From Agapetus fuscipes (taxonomy: Eukaryota > Arthropoda > Insecta > Trichoptera > Glossosomatidae), in NCBI GenBank assembly GCA_951799405.1, contig OX637346.1:14221215-14285214 (forward strand): a stretch of 64,000 nucleotides of DNA. The letters are read 5' to 3'. A program made the position numbers and the translations under genes. The notes beneath the pieces were generated by a model. That model searched no databases and was not told the DNA's origin. It was given only the letters and a program-made list of their open reading frames with translations. Positions 21,830-34,945 of the stretch are shown here, piece after piece. Each line of letters opens with the position of its first letter. Positions within the stretch are counted from its first letter, which is position 1.

Positions 21830-23810
21830 AAGTTACCTTCAAATAGGACGACTAACTCATAGCATTTGTTGTTATCGTAGCATTGTTCGTGAATATGGGT
21901 GCCTCCTAATTCCACAACAACTACAATATATTGTAATGGTTCACGTTGCCGACATCCTGCAGCATTTAATTGAGCATGAAGCAGATTTCGAGTGTTTATT
22001 AATTTGGTTGGTCGCGGAAATTATTCAGATCTCGCACGCCGAACATGTGCACATGCATTATATAACATGTGGGACAAGAAAAACATAATGTAACATTGCA
22101 GAGTGAGAGACCTACTTTTCGTGAATTGACAAAGTAATGGCGTCAATCAATTTCAACAAATGATATTATACTTAAACAATCAAGGGTAATAAATTGGTTC
22201 AATTAAATGATTGTTATACCAATAAGCACATATTATAGAAAAATAGGGCTTTAAAATAATGTTCAATGTGTTTACTGCCTTCAATTAGGGAGCTGCACAT
22301 AATCAGGGCCGGATCAACCCCACCGGGGGCCCTGGTGCGATGAGAGATGTAGTGCCCTCTACCCCCCCATCTTTTTTACTTATGGAGAACCAAAGCGAAC
22401 CTGAGTAGGAACTAACTACTTATGGCGTTTTAAGTGAAATACAAAAAAATATCTATTCTAATTTATTAATCAGTAAGAAATGTTTAATTATATGGATTTG
22501 CAATTTTTCAATTTGCTGTATACGTAAGTTGAACGAGTTGAAAAAGTTATATATCTCTTTTATATTTGTTAATTAATTAAGTAACTTAAAAATAATACAG
22601 TGTTATGATTTGATTTGGGTTCTTTTAAAATTTAATCAAATTGCAATTTATTTATTTTACACAGTGTAGATACTGTCTACTGATCACTTTTTCTAGCTCT
22701 TAGCTTAACGACTTCACGGCTCAATATTTCAACCAACCTGTCCTCTACACCACTGCGACTCGTGTATATAGGTATGTACGAACGGGTGATTCTTGCTTAT
22801 TCTAGATTATTCGATTGTCCACCTCTATACTGTTCGATATTATTCCAGTTACGCATACCAACAAACTACGTGCCAAGGCCCATGCACACGCACAAACTCA
22901 CAGTAGACTATGCTAGAGGCGGACACACACACACACAAAAAAAACCCACGAACTCATACGTTCATAACAATAGTTTAGGATTGGTCAGGGACGATTAAAA
23001 AATCCATTCCTATTTACAAAGGATACTTTTTACTATTTTTTAAGTCTTTGGGGTCGCTTGCACTCGGGGTTTTGCACTTGTGCGGTTTTCCCGCTCTAAC
23101 CACCGTTGATCCAGGCCTGAACCTAATGTACTTCGCATCAATAAACTTTCTGCTCTCGGGGTATTAAAACATCTAAACAACAGTAAAGAGGTTGGGGAGA
23201 GTCAAACACGGTTTGATAACCCCTGAATTGATGATAAGTGTTTCAAAGTTGACTCATCTCGTTGCGATATCATACTGTTAATGTCCTATTGAAAAATAAC
23301 TCGTAGAACTAAAAAAAAACCTCATTGTTAGTCTTGGTCTTTGTTAGATAATGATATTAAAGCGTCCAAGCCATTAGTTTCAAACTTCAGCACTTGGGTA
23401 ATACATACTTTAAAAAAAGTGAAGCTCTTCATTGGTGGGTATTAATCTCAAAGGTAAAGGGTCGACGACTCTTTCAATGGAGCAGACAAATTAATTTAAG
23501 CTGATGCCTCCTTAAACGTAAGCCGTGATCTGCTCGGATTATGAATTTATAAAATGGGATTATTAAACGTGAAAGCTTCTTTGATCAATGTAGCATAAAA
23601 TTTTCACGAAGCAACAAAGTCGTGAGCAGCTTTGATAGTGAGTGAGCAGAGGGAAACAGGAAAAGCCGCTGAGTCACCATGAGCCACATCTGTCTTTAAT
23701 CTAATTCTTGTAATAAAAGGCAACAGATGATGTTGTTTTGACGAGCTGGTGATGCTTCTAATGCTCTTTTTTGATAATTTAAAGCACACGCATTAAATTA
23801 TGAATTAATA
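21830..23810. other. Mostly featureless, apart from a possible hAT end
   Basis: No coding motifs. 19,620-19,820 and 22,600-22,790 share ttgggttctattaatcaaac-like and agctcttagc...acgacttcacggctca sequence, so a further diverged repeat pair is present. Confidence 0.5.
22315..22375 (+). mobile_element. Possible hAT terminus
   Basis: cagggccggatcaaccccac followed by cgggggccctggtgcgatga resembles a hAT end with a subterminal hairpin. No second terminus or duplication was found. Confidence 0.35.
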
Positions 23811-23812
23811 AT

Positions 23813-23968
23813 ATTAAGATGATTTATTTGGTGAGCGCTGTTTTTGTGTGTATCACACCTCAAGAGCCCTCTGTGAGCTTGGTCGTCGCTGCAGAAAGCG
23901 CCAATTTTCAAGCAAGATCCAGTTGCTGTAAGGCTAGATGGACCTTTAGCGACCGGTCTTTGGTAAAG
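23813..23968 (-). mobile_element. SINE B, truncated copy
   Basis: Contains the tail and body only (tttggtgagcgctgtttttg... gaccggtctttggtaaagg). It is cut at 23,968 by a fragment with the family K terminal sequence tgattggagtttagtgcaac. Confidence 0.7.
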
Positions 23969-24152
23969 GAATATGATTGGAGTTTAGTGCAACAGGCTAT
24001 AAATGTCAATGATTTTTTGCAACTTAGGTTAGATTAGTACTAGTACCTATAAGTCGATAGTTGTTTAGCAATGAAGTAATGATGATCGCATTACATGTCT
24101 TGGATTTTTGCAATATTTTACATTAGCAATGCTGTGACTCCAGTCAGCAGTA

Positions 24153-24351
24153 CCCTTAGTACGAGTTGCAAAACTTGAGAAAAGTAAAGTTTACGGAAAA
24201 TATTAAAGAGTGATTTCCCCCAAAATCTGCCGTTTTTGTTTGTCAGAAAATCAAGTTCAAACAAACAAAAACGGCAGATTTTGGGGGAAATCACTCTTTA
24301 ATAATTGCCGTAAGCTTTACATTACTCAAGTTTTGCAACTCGTACTAAGGG
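24153..24351. mobile_element. MITE N copy 1 (foldback)
   Basis: Arms cccttagtacgagttgcaaa and the complement, with inner arms gattttgggggaaatcactc. Spacer is gtcagaaaatcaagttc. Ends TACCC...GGGTA flanked by cag and ctg. Confidence 0.85.
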
Positions 24352-24359
24352 TACTGGTA

Positions 24360-26100
24360 TTCATGTAATGATACCCAATAATCTCGCCTTATATGCAGGT
24401 TTTGTCTTTGCAACTTGCGTGAGTGAACATGAAACGATAAATGTACATATTCTGAGAGGAAACCTTACATCTCTTTGTTATTTTATAACTTGTTTGTACT
24501 TATAAACAACTCCCTTTCCTGTGATTATTTAAAAAAATCTAATTGTTAATACTAATAATTTTCGTCAATATTTATATGTTTTAGCAACAATTAACAAAAA
24601 TGGTTTAAGCCCTGGGCTAACCTAGACTTGTCTGGTTTTTGGTTCAACACAATATGTGAGGACTAATATGATAGCAATATGTAGACATAAAGCTGACAGT
24701 AAGTACTTCAATGTACCTTCAATGTACGTGAAAAAAGTAAGATAGGTATAGTCAGAAACGAGCATTATCTCAAGTACTTTATAAATAGTACCTACTTAAG
24801 TTTTTAAATATAAATCGTCCAAATGAGGGCAAGCTATGGTGAGCATTACTTGATATTGACACGTTTTTCTTATCTTTTATACAATATACGAAAGTATTAT
24901 GTATGTTAATCTCCTCTTTGTTGAAACATCTTTTTAAGGTAGCTAAGTATGCACTTTTATATTTGTATTTAGGTAGATACATAAAGACGTAGGCACTCAA
25001 GGATAAGCACCCAAATTTATTCCTAGACGACAAGTGTAGATCATTTTTAGTGGTTATGACTCGAGATATTTTCTCTCGAGATAAGATGTAACTAAAAGAA
25101 TAATGTGATAAATAATATATACTACATTGCCCAAGGTAGTTTTCGATCTGTCAAAGATATTTTCGCTGAAAATTTGGCTCAAAAGCATAAAAGATGGCAG
25201 AATGAAAATTGGGCTTGACAGGGTGGGAAAATGAACGCAGAAATTATAAATAAATATGTTATTAAATAAAGTGGAAACGTATCTGATGTTGATAAGATAA
25301 GTCAATAATAAATGTGCAATTAATATATATTGATTATTTAACAAAGCACTATATGGACAGAAAGTTTTTAAGAAATTATAAAATGTTTTTTTTTCTCTCA
25401 AATGCAATTAAATATCTCTCAAAACTTTTTAATTATTTCTACCTATGTATGTTGGCAAATACTTATTTTTTTGGACGATTTTTTTAAGAGTTTGCTAAAT
25501 TGAATGCTCCATTGTTACGTTTTTTTTTATTATTGTTCTCCATTGGGGGGATTGATTTATTGAAAAGAAACCTTGAGATCTATTTTTAAGTTGTGTGTAT
25601 GAAAATAAGAAAGAACAAATTATGAGAGAGAAAAGAAAATGACCTTAACGTGTTCATAAGTAACTAAAGTACTACAGGTATTATTTGGTATTTTTGCAAG
25701 TTAAAATGTAAGCACTTAAATAAACACAAATTATACAATGTTTATTTTCATATCACGGGAATATTATGGCACTGAAACAAACAGGAAGCTGTGGGTTTTG
25801 AAATACATAAATATAAGTCTTTATTTCTACTATACCTACCTACTAGGTAACTGTATAAACCGTGTTGAAAATTGCACTAAAGAGGATCTGATAACGCAGA
25901 ATAGCAGTGAGTATATATTATTCTAATTTTCTATTCAAATGAAATGGTAATACAAAGTGCTGGTCGGGACACGTACTTGGCATTGTATCTCCAAACACCG
26001 TGACATATTATTATAACGAATAACCTAAGAGCATCAGCATCCGATCCCCCGCTGGCGGAGAGGAGAAGATACGGTAATAACCAGAATCGTATAGGAACAC
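24360..26100. other. No recognisable gene
   Basis: AT-rich. The 117-codon frame at 25,054-25,407 (minus) is Phe/Leu/Ile-rich and typical of AT-rich noise. Confidence 0.5.
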
Positions 26101-26640
26101 AAACAAGCGGGCTGCTATGTACCTTCACATTTATTTTCGGCAGGCGTGTATGGTGATCGAACAGCGCTGCGCTTGGAATGAGATGAGAAATCAGAACTAT
26201 CACAAAGAAGCCACAAGCGATTTACCCGACACTGCAGAGACTCGCTCTCGATGGCTTGTTATGGGAGGTTTGATGATGAGAGAGTTCTGGTTTTCGGGGT
26301 TTGGAGTTGCAGCGCACAAGTGTTGGAGGCACTAACACTAGCACAGGCACAGGCACTGACCGCACGTCGAGAGGGTCCCGAAGTGGAACGACTATTAAAC
26401 ATTCCGATACAACGGGTTGGTGGAGAGTGAGGCGACGCCATACAGCATACAGTGTTCCGTACACACAGCGCGCAGCGTGTGGGAACAACGGCTTCTGCAT
26501 CAGTGGGGCGCACAGGGGGCGCACAGGGGGAAAACGTATAACGGGCATGGCTCCTATATTATGTATTGTACATCTTGATCGAATGCTTGCTTCCACGACG
26601 GTCACAACCCTCCGTAATGAATAATAATACTGTTAAAAAT
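26100..26640. other. GC-rich, non-repeat segment
   Basis: Markedly GC-richer than its surroundings, with open frames on both strands (26,222-26,605 minus; 26,301-26,624 plus) and short acaggc/cgcacaggggg repeats. No domain recognised. It could be a promoter or UTR exon of a gene whose coding exons lie elsewhere. Confidence 0.3.
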
Positions 26641-26893
26641 GTTCCTTGACTTATAGGTTGGTTTGCGGCTGACCACTCATGCTGCAGAAAATGGTTCACT
26701 TTGCCAATATCACCCCTTTTTTAGGGAAGGTCGGCAAGAGTTGCAGGGTGTATGTTCATTTGAGATTTATGTTTTTATATTGGACGTCCACATGCGGCAT
26801 GTTTAAGCACGAATTTAAACGTGTCTGCTTGTGAAAATGCGTATAATGTGAGACCTTAATGTACATATCTTTGCAACTTAGATTAGATTAGAT
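26641..26893 (+). repeat. Repeat A copy
   Basis: ttccttgacttataggttgg ... tttgcaacttagattagatt; full-length. Confidence 0.88.
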
Positions 26894-26992
26894 ACTTTAT
26901 GCATTCAACCAGGTCTTATTTAAGACCTCTTGTGACCTTGAAGTGGAGTTATTAGAGTTTGTTAAGCATGGCACATCCATAAACCAAAATTT

Positions 26993-27262
26993 TAATAATT
27001 TATTTGGTGAACGCTGTTTTTTTCGCGAATCACAGCTCAGTAGCCATCTGAAAGCTTGGTCGTCGCTATAGAAAGCGTTAATTCCCCAGTAATATCCAGT
27101 TGTAAAGCTGAATGGATCTTTGGAGGCTGGTCAAGGCCAACATTTTTTTTTGCCCAGCGAATTTAATTACTATACTAAGTTTTTCGGTTCCATCGGGAAT
27201 CGACCTCCTAACTTTACAGATACGAAGCTTTAACCAGTTGAGTACAAACTGGTCGAAATCCA
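26993..27262 (-). mobile_element. SINE B, old diverged copy
   Basis: Tail, body and head are all recognisable, but with many changes (ggtcgtcgctatagaaagcg; tccatcgggaatcgacctcc; ccagttgagtacaaactggt). Confidence 0.6.
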
Positions 27263-27299
27263 TTTTACAGACAATATCCATATTTAAAGTGCATGAAGC

Positions 27300-28840
27300 T
27301 TTGATTTTTTAATTTGAAATATTTCATCAAATGTTTGGAACCATAGGTTCACCAATTACAACATTCTGTAATCTTCATCAGCGGTTCTCCAACTCATTTA
27401 TGGTGTGAAGTTGAAAATACCATTCATGGTGTTTTAGTTTTAAAAAATATTTTTGATTTTTGATTCAAAATAATTGTTTTCTGAAATTTTATTCTCAAAT
27501 TGCACCTTTTTAAGATTTAACGTATCGTCATAACGCATCGTCATAATACGTCATAATACGTGCATTATATCTGCATACATATGTGCATATTCCATAGAGC
27601 GACATATTCTGAAGAATTGTCGCAAGCTCCTGATTTCACACGTGTGAAAATATTTTGTAGTGAGTAAAATAGTGAGTAAATATAGTAAGTATATAGTGAG
27701 TAAAATAGTGAGTAGCTTCACACGCAGACAATGTGGTGTCGGGGAGAAAGACGCTTTTGTTTGATGGAAATATGTGAGTAACGCGACGGACTAAGTGAAA
27801 AAAAAGGAAATTCCCGTGGCTTTCAAAAAGGTTGTTATTATGTGCACGGCGAAGTTGACTTACTTTATTCGCAAAGTTGCAAACTTATAGACACGGCACC
27901 GGGAAAATTGATGAACCTAACCTAACATAACCTAAATATGAATAAGTTTATAACAAACAGTAAAGCAACATAAATAATAACAATAAATCACTTTAACAAA
28001 CTTACCAGCGGCTGCCGTGCGCATAAGAATAATGTTTTAAAAAAGTATTATGCAGACGGTATGCCTTACCCCATGAGAATAATATAACTGTTGAGAGTGT
28101 GGATATGAATTAGGATCGATGTGAAGGCACGATTGTTTCGAGAATAGTGCCCTTGTAGTGATCTTTCACAAAATGGCACTTTTTTTGTCCTTTTTTCTTT
28201 TTTTATGCTCAGTCAAAAAACATCGTTACTTACAATCAATAATTAAGCTGTTCGGGTTTATTTTGTATTTCTATAGATGATCATTTATAAAATGGACTTT
28301 TTACCATAAAAACTAGCTCAATCATGAGGCTGCGATATTGAAATCTAAGCATTGGAAAGCTGGAAAATGCGATAAATTTTCCGAATATTTGCACGTGAGT
28401 CTACTTTCACAACAGTCTGCTGTAGATGGAGGAGGGGGAGGCGACTAATGCGCTTGAGGAGCGCTGGCAAGTTCACGGTGGAGTGGTCGCGAATACTGTA
28501 CTCCAAGTATAAAACATTCCACGTAAACTCACTCGTAGCGTTTCACATCAAAATGTATGCAAACTAAAACACGTAGGTAATGAGCGTTTAAGGTTCTATA
28601 CATTTTTTGATAAAACGCTAACGCAGAGTATACTGGGGTACTGTGTGGTAGGGTGAGGGTGTGGGATGAAAGGGACGTTGCACTTGTGTGGTGCAGGCGT
28701 GCAGCCACTGGCGCTGTACCCCACACTCTTGCCTTCCAGAATATTCTGGTCTCTTCCAGACCAGACGATGATCATCATTATCATCATCTTCCATTACAAC
28801 TTCGCTCCCTGAGGAGCAGTGATTCTTAACCTTTTATAAA
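27300..28840. other. No recognisable gene
   Basis: Contains only the short tandem repeat at 27.66 kb and a catcatcatt-rich stretch near 28,770. Confidence 0.5.
27655..27720. repeat. Short tandem repeat (tagtgagtaaaa)
   Basis: Three to four imperfect copies of gtagtgagtaaaa/tatagtgagtaaaa. Confidence 0.6.
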
Positions 28841-28846
28841 AGGTTA

Positions 28847-29215
28847 TTCTTCTTCTTCTTCTTATTCTTATTATAGATCGATGATCTGTTTATTGTGGAA
28901 CTCCCTCCTGTGATGCAGAAGACCAGCTGTTCTTCCATTTTTTGGGAGTCCGACCTGGTAGACGCTGACCGTCCGGTATCTCCTGTGCCACGACTCGGGC
29001 TAGTCTTCCTTCGTTCATGCGGTCTATATGGTCCCTCCAGAACCGTCTCCTCTTCCTGCTCTATCTGACGATGTCTTCAGTGTCGCACATGCTTCTTATT
29101 TCTGAGTTCCTCAATCGGTCTCTCAGTGTTTTTGCAGCAATGGCGCGGAGTGTTTTCATCTCAGATGTTTTGAGTAGCGTATAGGCTCTTGGTTCTCGAA
29201 GTCTGTTCTTGTCTC
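28847..29215 (-). pseudogene. RTE-like LINE 3' end, 5'-truncated
   Basis: The reverse complement encodes a MKTLRAIAAKTLRDRLRNSE-type C-terminus with changes. It ends in tataataagaataagaagaa, the same family as the 34.6-kb and 50.7-kb copies. Confidence 0.75.
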
Positions 29216-29249
29216 GTTATAACAGGTTACTTTTGTTTTAGCTCCATGG

Positions 29250-29496
29250 TTCCTTGACTTATAGGTTGGTATGCGGCTGACCACCCATGCTGTAAAAATG
29301 GTTCACTTTGCCAATGTCACCCCTCTTTCAGGAAAGGACGGCAAGAGTTACAGGGTGTATGTCCATTAGAGTTTTGGTTTTTATGTTGTAGGTTCACATG
29401 AGGCATGTGCAAGCGCGAACTTGTACATGTCTGGTTGTGAGAATGCATGTAATGAGAATCTCCAATGTAACATATCTTTGCAACTTAGATTAGATT
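29250..29496 (+). repeat. Repeat A copy
   Basis: Full-length; shares the gcggctgaccacccatgctg and ccaatgtaacatatctttgc variants with the 6.95-kb and 10.7-kb copies (one subfamily). Confidence 0.88.
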
Positions 29497-29499
29497 ATA

Positions 29500-31870
29500 T
29501 GGGACCTTAACTGAAATTATTTTGTGAATGGACTCGGCACAAATAAATGACAGATCGACAGATCTCAATCATAGAAAAATAGTAGAAGAAGACTTGGAAC
29601 ATATTCCAAAATATATCTAAAGACAAGAAAAATTGTGTAGGGACACGGCCTGGTTACAAAGAAAAAGGCAAAATAATAATTTGTTATTGGACGCTAACGC
29701 TGTAGATGTTAGTCACATAGTTTGACGTAGCCCATCGAGAAAAACATCCTTTTATGATTTAAAAAAAAAATAGCTAAGGGCAGATGATTTTCGTTTCTTT
29801 ATTGCATTTTAAACAGGTTTTCAGTTGCCGCTTTAACAAGTAAACATAAGCATTAGTAAAGATTTCGAATCCTGATCCAGCTCCGGGACAGATCATGTGA
29901 AAAGCAGCTTTATGTCAATAACAACAAAAATGTATTGTCAAAGTACGTACGCACTTTTGGTACTTTGATACTTAGAACAACTCAGATTGTTGGATGCGTG
30001 AGATAATTATTACCTCTTTACAATTATTGTACGATGACCTTGAAAACCACGTGAGCGCCACACTCAGGGACCACCAATAGTTCACAGACCGCTGGTTATG
30101 AACTACTGCTGTGGATGCATGCAGTGTAAGATCGGGGAGCCTTTCTGGTAAATTACCTCAAATCTCGACCGCATGCAAATGCAGGAGTAACTGTGAATTA
30201 CAGCAGTTAACATAACCATGTCATCCTATCAAGTTAGCAGCGACGTGCACAGCATTTCAAGCGTGGGTAGGCACCAATGTTTAATTTTCGGTGGGGCTTA
30301 GATATGAATTTTTCGTAAAAAAGACTGTGCTAACACCAATTAGTACCTACTTATGCATCTTCCTTGCAGTTTCAAGGTCTTCTAAACTTTATTACAAATT
30401 ATCAACCTTTCCCATTCCATTTTTTACCCATTTACTCAGTTCCTTGACTAATAGGCTTGTATGACGCTGACCACCCACGCTGTAAAAACTTGGTTCACTT
30501 TTGGCAATGCCACCCCGTTTCAGGGAAATGGCGCAGGAATTGCAAAGTTTATGTTCATGTGAGGTTTGGTTTATTTTGCATATACACATGCGACATATGT
30601 AAGCGCTTCTTATGGGCATGATTTTAATATGAGCCTTAAATATCAATATACCCTTGGAACTAACATTATATGTACATTACACACACACAAACAATTTAAC
30701 TTCAATATTCAATATACACTTACTTTTCTTTGGCAGAGTTCAATCAAATTTATACATATAAGTATTTGAATAAAAAAGTAGAAATACACCAGTCGAGGTT
30801 ATTCCAAACTTGCGAGAAAGAAAAGAGACAACCCTTCTCAACCCCTCACGAATATAAAAAAGAAAGTCCTTTTGAAATCTACGCAAGCCTGGGTGACCGA
30901 CCTCACTACAAAGGTCCGCTGTCCTCCCGCCACAAGGATAACTCCCTGGATTCTGAATAATATACTCTTGATACAGACAAAAACAAGATATACCCCTCCT
31001 ACCAAAACTATTGTGTTTATGCAAAAACTTGAGGTTGAAATAGTGTTCATAGTAATATTTGACCGCGTGCACTGGATAGATTATTCTATCCGATAGAAGC
31101 AAATACATTTTCAAAGAAAACGAGAAATCAACTCATCGTTTAAAAAAAATTTTAGGAGCATTGTTTAAAAAAAAATATCTGAAATTTAAACATTTTTTAG
31201 ATCTGGGGCTCTTAATCTTTTTTCAGACTGTACCTTTTAATGAATACGCGGACCACGAGAAATCTTGTAATAGATAATCGGAGAGCAGATTATTTTTAGT
31301 GTGTCCAATGCATTATTTTCGAAATTAAATTAAGACCACAGAGCACTGTTTCGCCACTGACTATTAATAAAATAAGTTACCAATAAGTTGTTTTACAAAT
31401 ATTACAGTTTTAAATCTGTTTTGCATCATAATCCAATAAAAATCGAATGGAAATATATTATTAAAAAAAAAACACTATTGTTGTAAATCGGATCACAAAA
31501 TATCATGATGCATGGGCAAATAAGCCAGATTTTTTAAAAATAGTATTGTCCGACAGCCCAGGCCATTAAAAAAAAATTATAGAGCGTTTTCTGTGAGATT
31601 TATTGGTGAAATATGTATCTCTAGCAAAAGTGTATTCTAATAAATGTAATCTAATTAATTATATAATTGTAACTAAGATATTATTTTGAATAATTAAGAT
31701 GATAACAATACCTTAAACAGTAGGTTAGTAATCTATGAAGATTACAAAAATAGTGTTTAGTTTTGTTTTCATATAAATATTATTTTTAGCCAGATTTTTT
31801 TACTAATTTTAGTATTTCAACATATTTATTTAAATTGTACTTTATTCCCTTAAACATGTATTGTAAGCTG
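29500..31870. other. No recognisable gene apart from one repeat A copy
   Basis: A 124-codon minus frame (30,740-31,114) and a 76-codon plus frame overlap over 30.73-31.11 kb without motifs; I could not assign it. Confidence 0.45.
30440..30668 (+). repeat. Repeat A copy, diverged
   Basis: ttccttgactaataggcttg ... tatcaatatacccttggaac. Confidence 0.8.
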
Positions 31871-31879
31871 ATCGCTATT

Positions 31880-32128
31880 CAGTAAAGTGGTTGACATTTC
31901 GTTATCATTTTGGTAGTGAGTTCGATTCCAGGTGGAGAGCAAGAAAAAAAAACAAGTAAATTTACGCCCTTCGCTGGATTGAAAAATTCTTCTGTCTTTA
32001 CCAAAGACTGGCCATCAAAGGTCTTACTAGCCTTATAGAACTTGACCTTGCTTCAGAATTGGCGCTTTCCATGGTGACGACAAACATTATAGAGGGCTCT
32101 TGAGATGTAATTTACACAAAAAAAATCA
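31880..32128 (+). mobile_element. SINE B, diverged copy
   Basis: B-box-like gagttcgattccaggtgg, then ctttaccaaagactggccat and agagggctcttgagatgtaa. It ends at an A run followed by the foldback at 32.2 kb. Confidence 0.65.
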
Positions 32129-32169
32129 TTTGAATAGTTAGGTTTAAGTTAGAATTACGGTCGTTTGAC

Positions 32170-32452
32170 ATTTTGACAATTATATTAATTTTCGGATATT
32201 TAACGAACCGTTCGGTGAGAACTTACATTATTCTCTACGTTTCGTCAGCGACGTAGCCGACGTCTTCAGGAGAACATCCTATCTGTACGGCGACTGAGAA
32301 TGAACTCAATCCCTCTCAGTTCATCCTCAGTCGCCGTACAGATAGGATGTTCTCCTGAAGACGTCGGCTACGTCGCTGACGAAACGTAGAGAATAATGTA
32401 AGTTCTCACTGAACGGTTCGTTAAATATCCGAAAATTAAGAAAATTGTCAAA
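32170..32452. mobile_element. Large near-perfect foldback with hammerhead-like core in each arm
   Basis: Arms of about 130 bp (attttgacaattatattaat ... acggcgactgag) and their complement around a short loop. Each arm, on its outward-reading strand, contains CTGAAGAC-GTCGGC-loop-GCTGAC-GAAAC (plus strand 32,354-32,384). Confidence 0.85.
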
Positions 32453-32999
32453 ATCATTTGAATATTTATTTATAAAAAAAAAACACATTTGAAACACTCC
32501 CTGTAAATTTTATGAAAATGTAAAAAAGTAAGCTTGTATTGCACCTGTCTACGGTTAATAGTATTTTTAAATCATGACTCATGTAGGTACTTACATTTTT
32601 TTATCATATAAAAAGTACGAAGATATTAATCTTGTTTATTTTCCACTCCAACAGAAATAAGTAAATAACTCTTGCAAGGTTAACGGTCTCTCGTCCTGCG
32701 AAATATTTTTGATTTGAAAAAAAAACGATAAAAATGGAGTAGGCAGACGTACTCGTACTTACAAGCTAGGTGGAGTCTGTGTAAATATTGTTTTCGAATT
32801 TGTAAATTAATTTTCGTTGCCAATAAAAATCCAATCATTTTTTTTCAGCGCAGTTTTTATTTCTTGATTAGACGTTATTTACATATACTTAGATTACGGA
32901 TATTATAATTACGTTTTACTTCATTTAAATATATATTTTTATTTTACAGACGGTATTGTGTAGGTACAATAAAATATACAAGGATCCTTTATTTAAGTG

Positions 33000-33110
33000 A
33001 GTGCTTTTCTAGAATTAATCACACCTCAAGAGTCTTCTTGCGAGCTATGTCATTACTTTGAAAGTTTCAATTCTCAAGCACGGCTCAATTGCTGTTAGGC
33101 TGTGTAGACA
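33000..33110 (-). mobile_element. SINE B, tail fragment
   Basis: Inverted tail/body piece (cacctcaagagtcttcttgc ... caattgctgttaggct) joined at 33,110 to the head of a SINE C in the opposite direction. Confidence 0.6.
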
Positions 33111-33440
33111 TGTCGAGAGCTCAGTTGGAAGAATGGTAGCGTTCCATTCTAGAGGGATAGAGTTCGATCCTCACCAAGTGTGAAAAAAAAAATATTCCGT
33201 GTTATTTTGAAACCTAAATACAAAAACCGGCAAGGTTTACTCAGCCTTCACAAGAAATGAGAACCAAACCTTTCGGAATTACGCCATTAGAAAAATCCCA
33301 CTTCCAGTGAATTGGTTGGCGTAATGCCGCCCTCCTCACCTGTGAATATTAATACGTTCGAAACGCCACATGTAGCTCCTTCGGAGACAACACGGTTATA
33401 TAGTTGCACTATATGTGCAGCTTAGTCGCGTATTGCGTAA
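33111..33440 (+). mobile_element. SINE C copy
   Basis: catgtcgagagctcagttgg head, gagttcgatcctcaccaagt B-box, then ccggcaaggtttactcagcc and a tail ending tatatgtgcagcttagtcgc. Diverged. Confidence 0.75.
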
Positions 33441-33444
33441 CATA

Positions 33445-34610
33445 ACATAATGGAGGTAACTTTAGTTTAGTTTTCTATTCTGTATCTACGGAGAATCTGA
33501 TCAGATTTCTGCTTCTGACGTCAATCTAATTATCAATATTATCCTAACCAGAATCGTTTAGCTAAAAATATCCATGTTTTTGAAATAGAAATAGATTTAT
33601 TTGCTTTTCATTGTTTTTCTTACAATTCCGCCTTATTTTTCGAGGCTAATTTTGTTAGAATTTTTGGGGCAAGAAGAGTACATTTATTTTTTTCATTAAA
33701 GAAATGAGAATGTCTGAGACAAGATCTATAACGTTGAAATGATTTTTGATTTTAATGTTTCACGTTGATTTTTTTGAGACAAGTCAAACTTCCTCTCACA
33801 TTTATATGAGTCGTAACTTGTTCTTTGATCTGTGGTCGTAACATAGAATTTCTTATATCTAATGTACTCGTATTGTGACAAAATAAATCTCGTGATGATG
33901 CTTCGAAAAGTAATTTCTACAAATCGTAATGATATACCATTTATTTTGTAATGTAGTCGGAAAATTTCAAATTTCTCTTGTAGGGGTGACATAAAGGTAA
34001 AAGTGACTAGGGTTCTTACTCCTTGGCAACAAAAAACAAACCACTGTTTAGTTGGCAACCTGACGGGATTACGTCACAATTTATTTGAAAAATAATAAAT
34101 GCGATTCCATTGTAATCTGTATCCATATTTGAATTAATTACTATTATGATAGGCATGTATATATTAATTTAACAACAATAAATATGAGTAAGTGAATTAG
34201 TGTTTTAGTAAAGTAAAGACGTATTAGACGGTCACACTTCATGCACAGCTATTACACAACATCCGATATCATTCATTCATTCATGGCCATAGCCTCAAAA
34301 TTATTTTAATGATTACAATAGGATTTAATTAGAGTTTTTATTTTAAATAAATCACAATGCTTAAAAGCTAAAATCCCCATAAATCGGTGCACTTTTATTA
34401 AGAATGTGCAAAAAGAATTTAATTTTATTGAATAAAATGAGTCATTCGTACATGAAGCTGAAGAAAAAGAAGGCAGAAAGCTCTGGCATTTTCTCAACAA
34501 TTTTATAAGAGCAATCGACTCGACGGAAAATGTCTGATTGTATGTATTGTCACTTTTCCCAAGCAACACGTTTGCGTGACGTCATATTTTTTGCCGGTGG
34601 TGTTTGTTCC
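33445..34610. other. No recognisable gene
   Basis: AT-rich; the 110-codon minus frame at 33,726-34,058 shows no domain. Confidence 0.5.
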
Positions 34611-34617
34611 GAGCTTC

Positions 34618-34940
34618 TTCTTCTTCCTCTTATTATAGATCTATGATCTCTTTATTGTGGAACTCCCTCCTGTGAAGCAGAAGACCAGCTGTTCTGCCAT
34701 CTTTTGGGAGGGCGACCTGTTAGACGCTGACCATCCGGTATCTCCTGTACCACGACTCGGGTTACTCTTCCTTCGTCCGTGAGGTCTACATGGTCCCTCC
34801 AGAACCGTCCCGTCTTCCTGCTCCATCTGGTGATGTCTTCAGTATCGCACATGCTTCTGATTTCTGAGTTCCTCAATCTGTCTCTCAGTGTTTTTGCAGC
34901 AATGGCGCGGAGTGTTTTCATCTCAGATGTTCTGAGTAGG
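34618..34940 (-). pseudogene. RTE-like LINE 3' end, 5'-truncated
   Basis: An open frame of 89 codons (MKTLRAIAAKTLRDRLRN ... GRPPKRWQNSW, with a terminal stop). Typical basic C-terminus of RTE-clade ORF2, without RT motifs. Confidence 0.78.
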
Positions 34941-34945
34941 CTATA

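Noticed and set aside
24151..24353. TA target duplication for MITE N
   Set aside because: The empty site in repeat D favours a 3-bp CTG duplication, with TA belonging to the terminus.
25060..25083. Short hairpin ctcgagatattttctctcgag
   Set aside because: A 7-bp stem of this kind is expected by chance in 64 kb.
30740..31114. 124-codon minus-strand frame
   Set aside because: No domain, no splice or codon evidence, overlapping frames on both strands.
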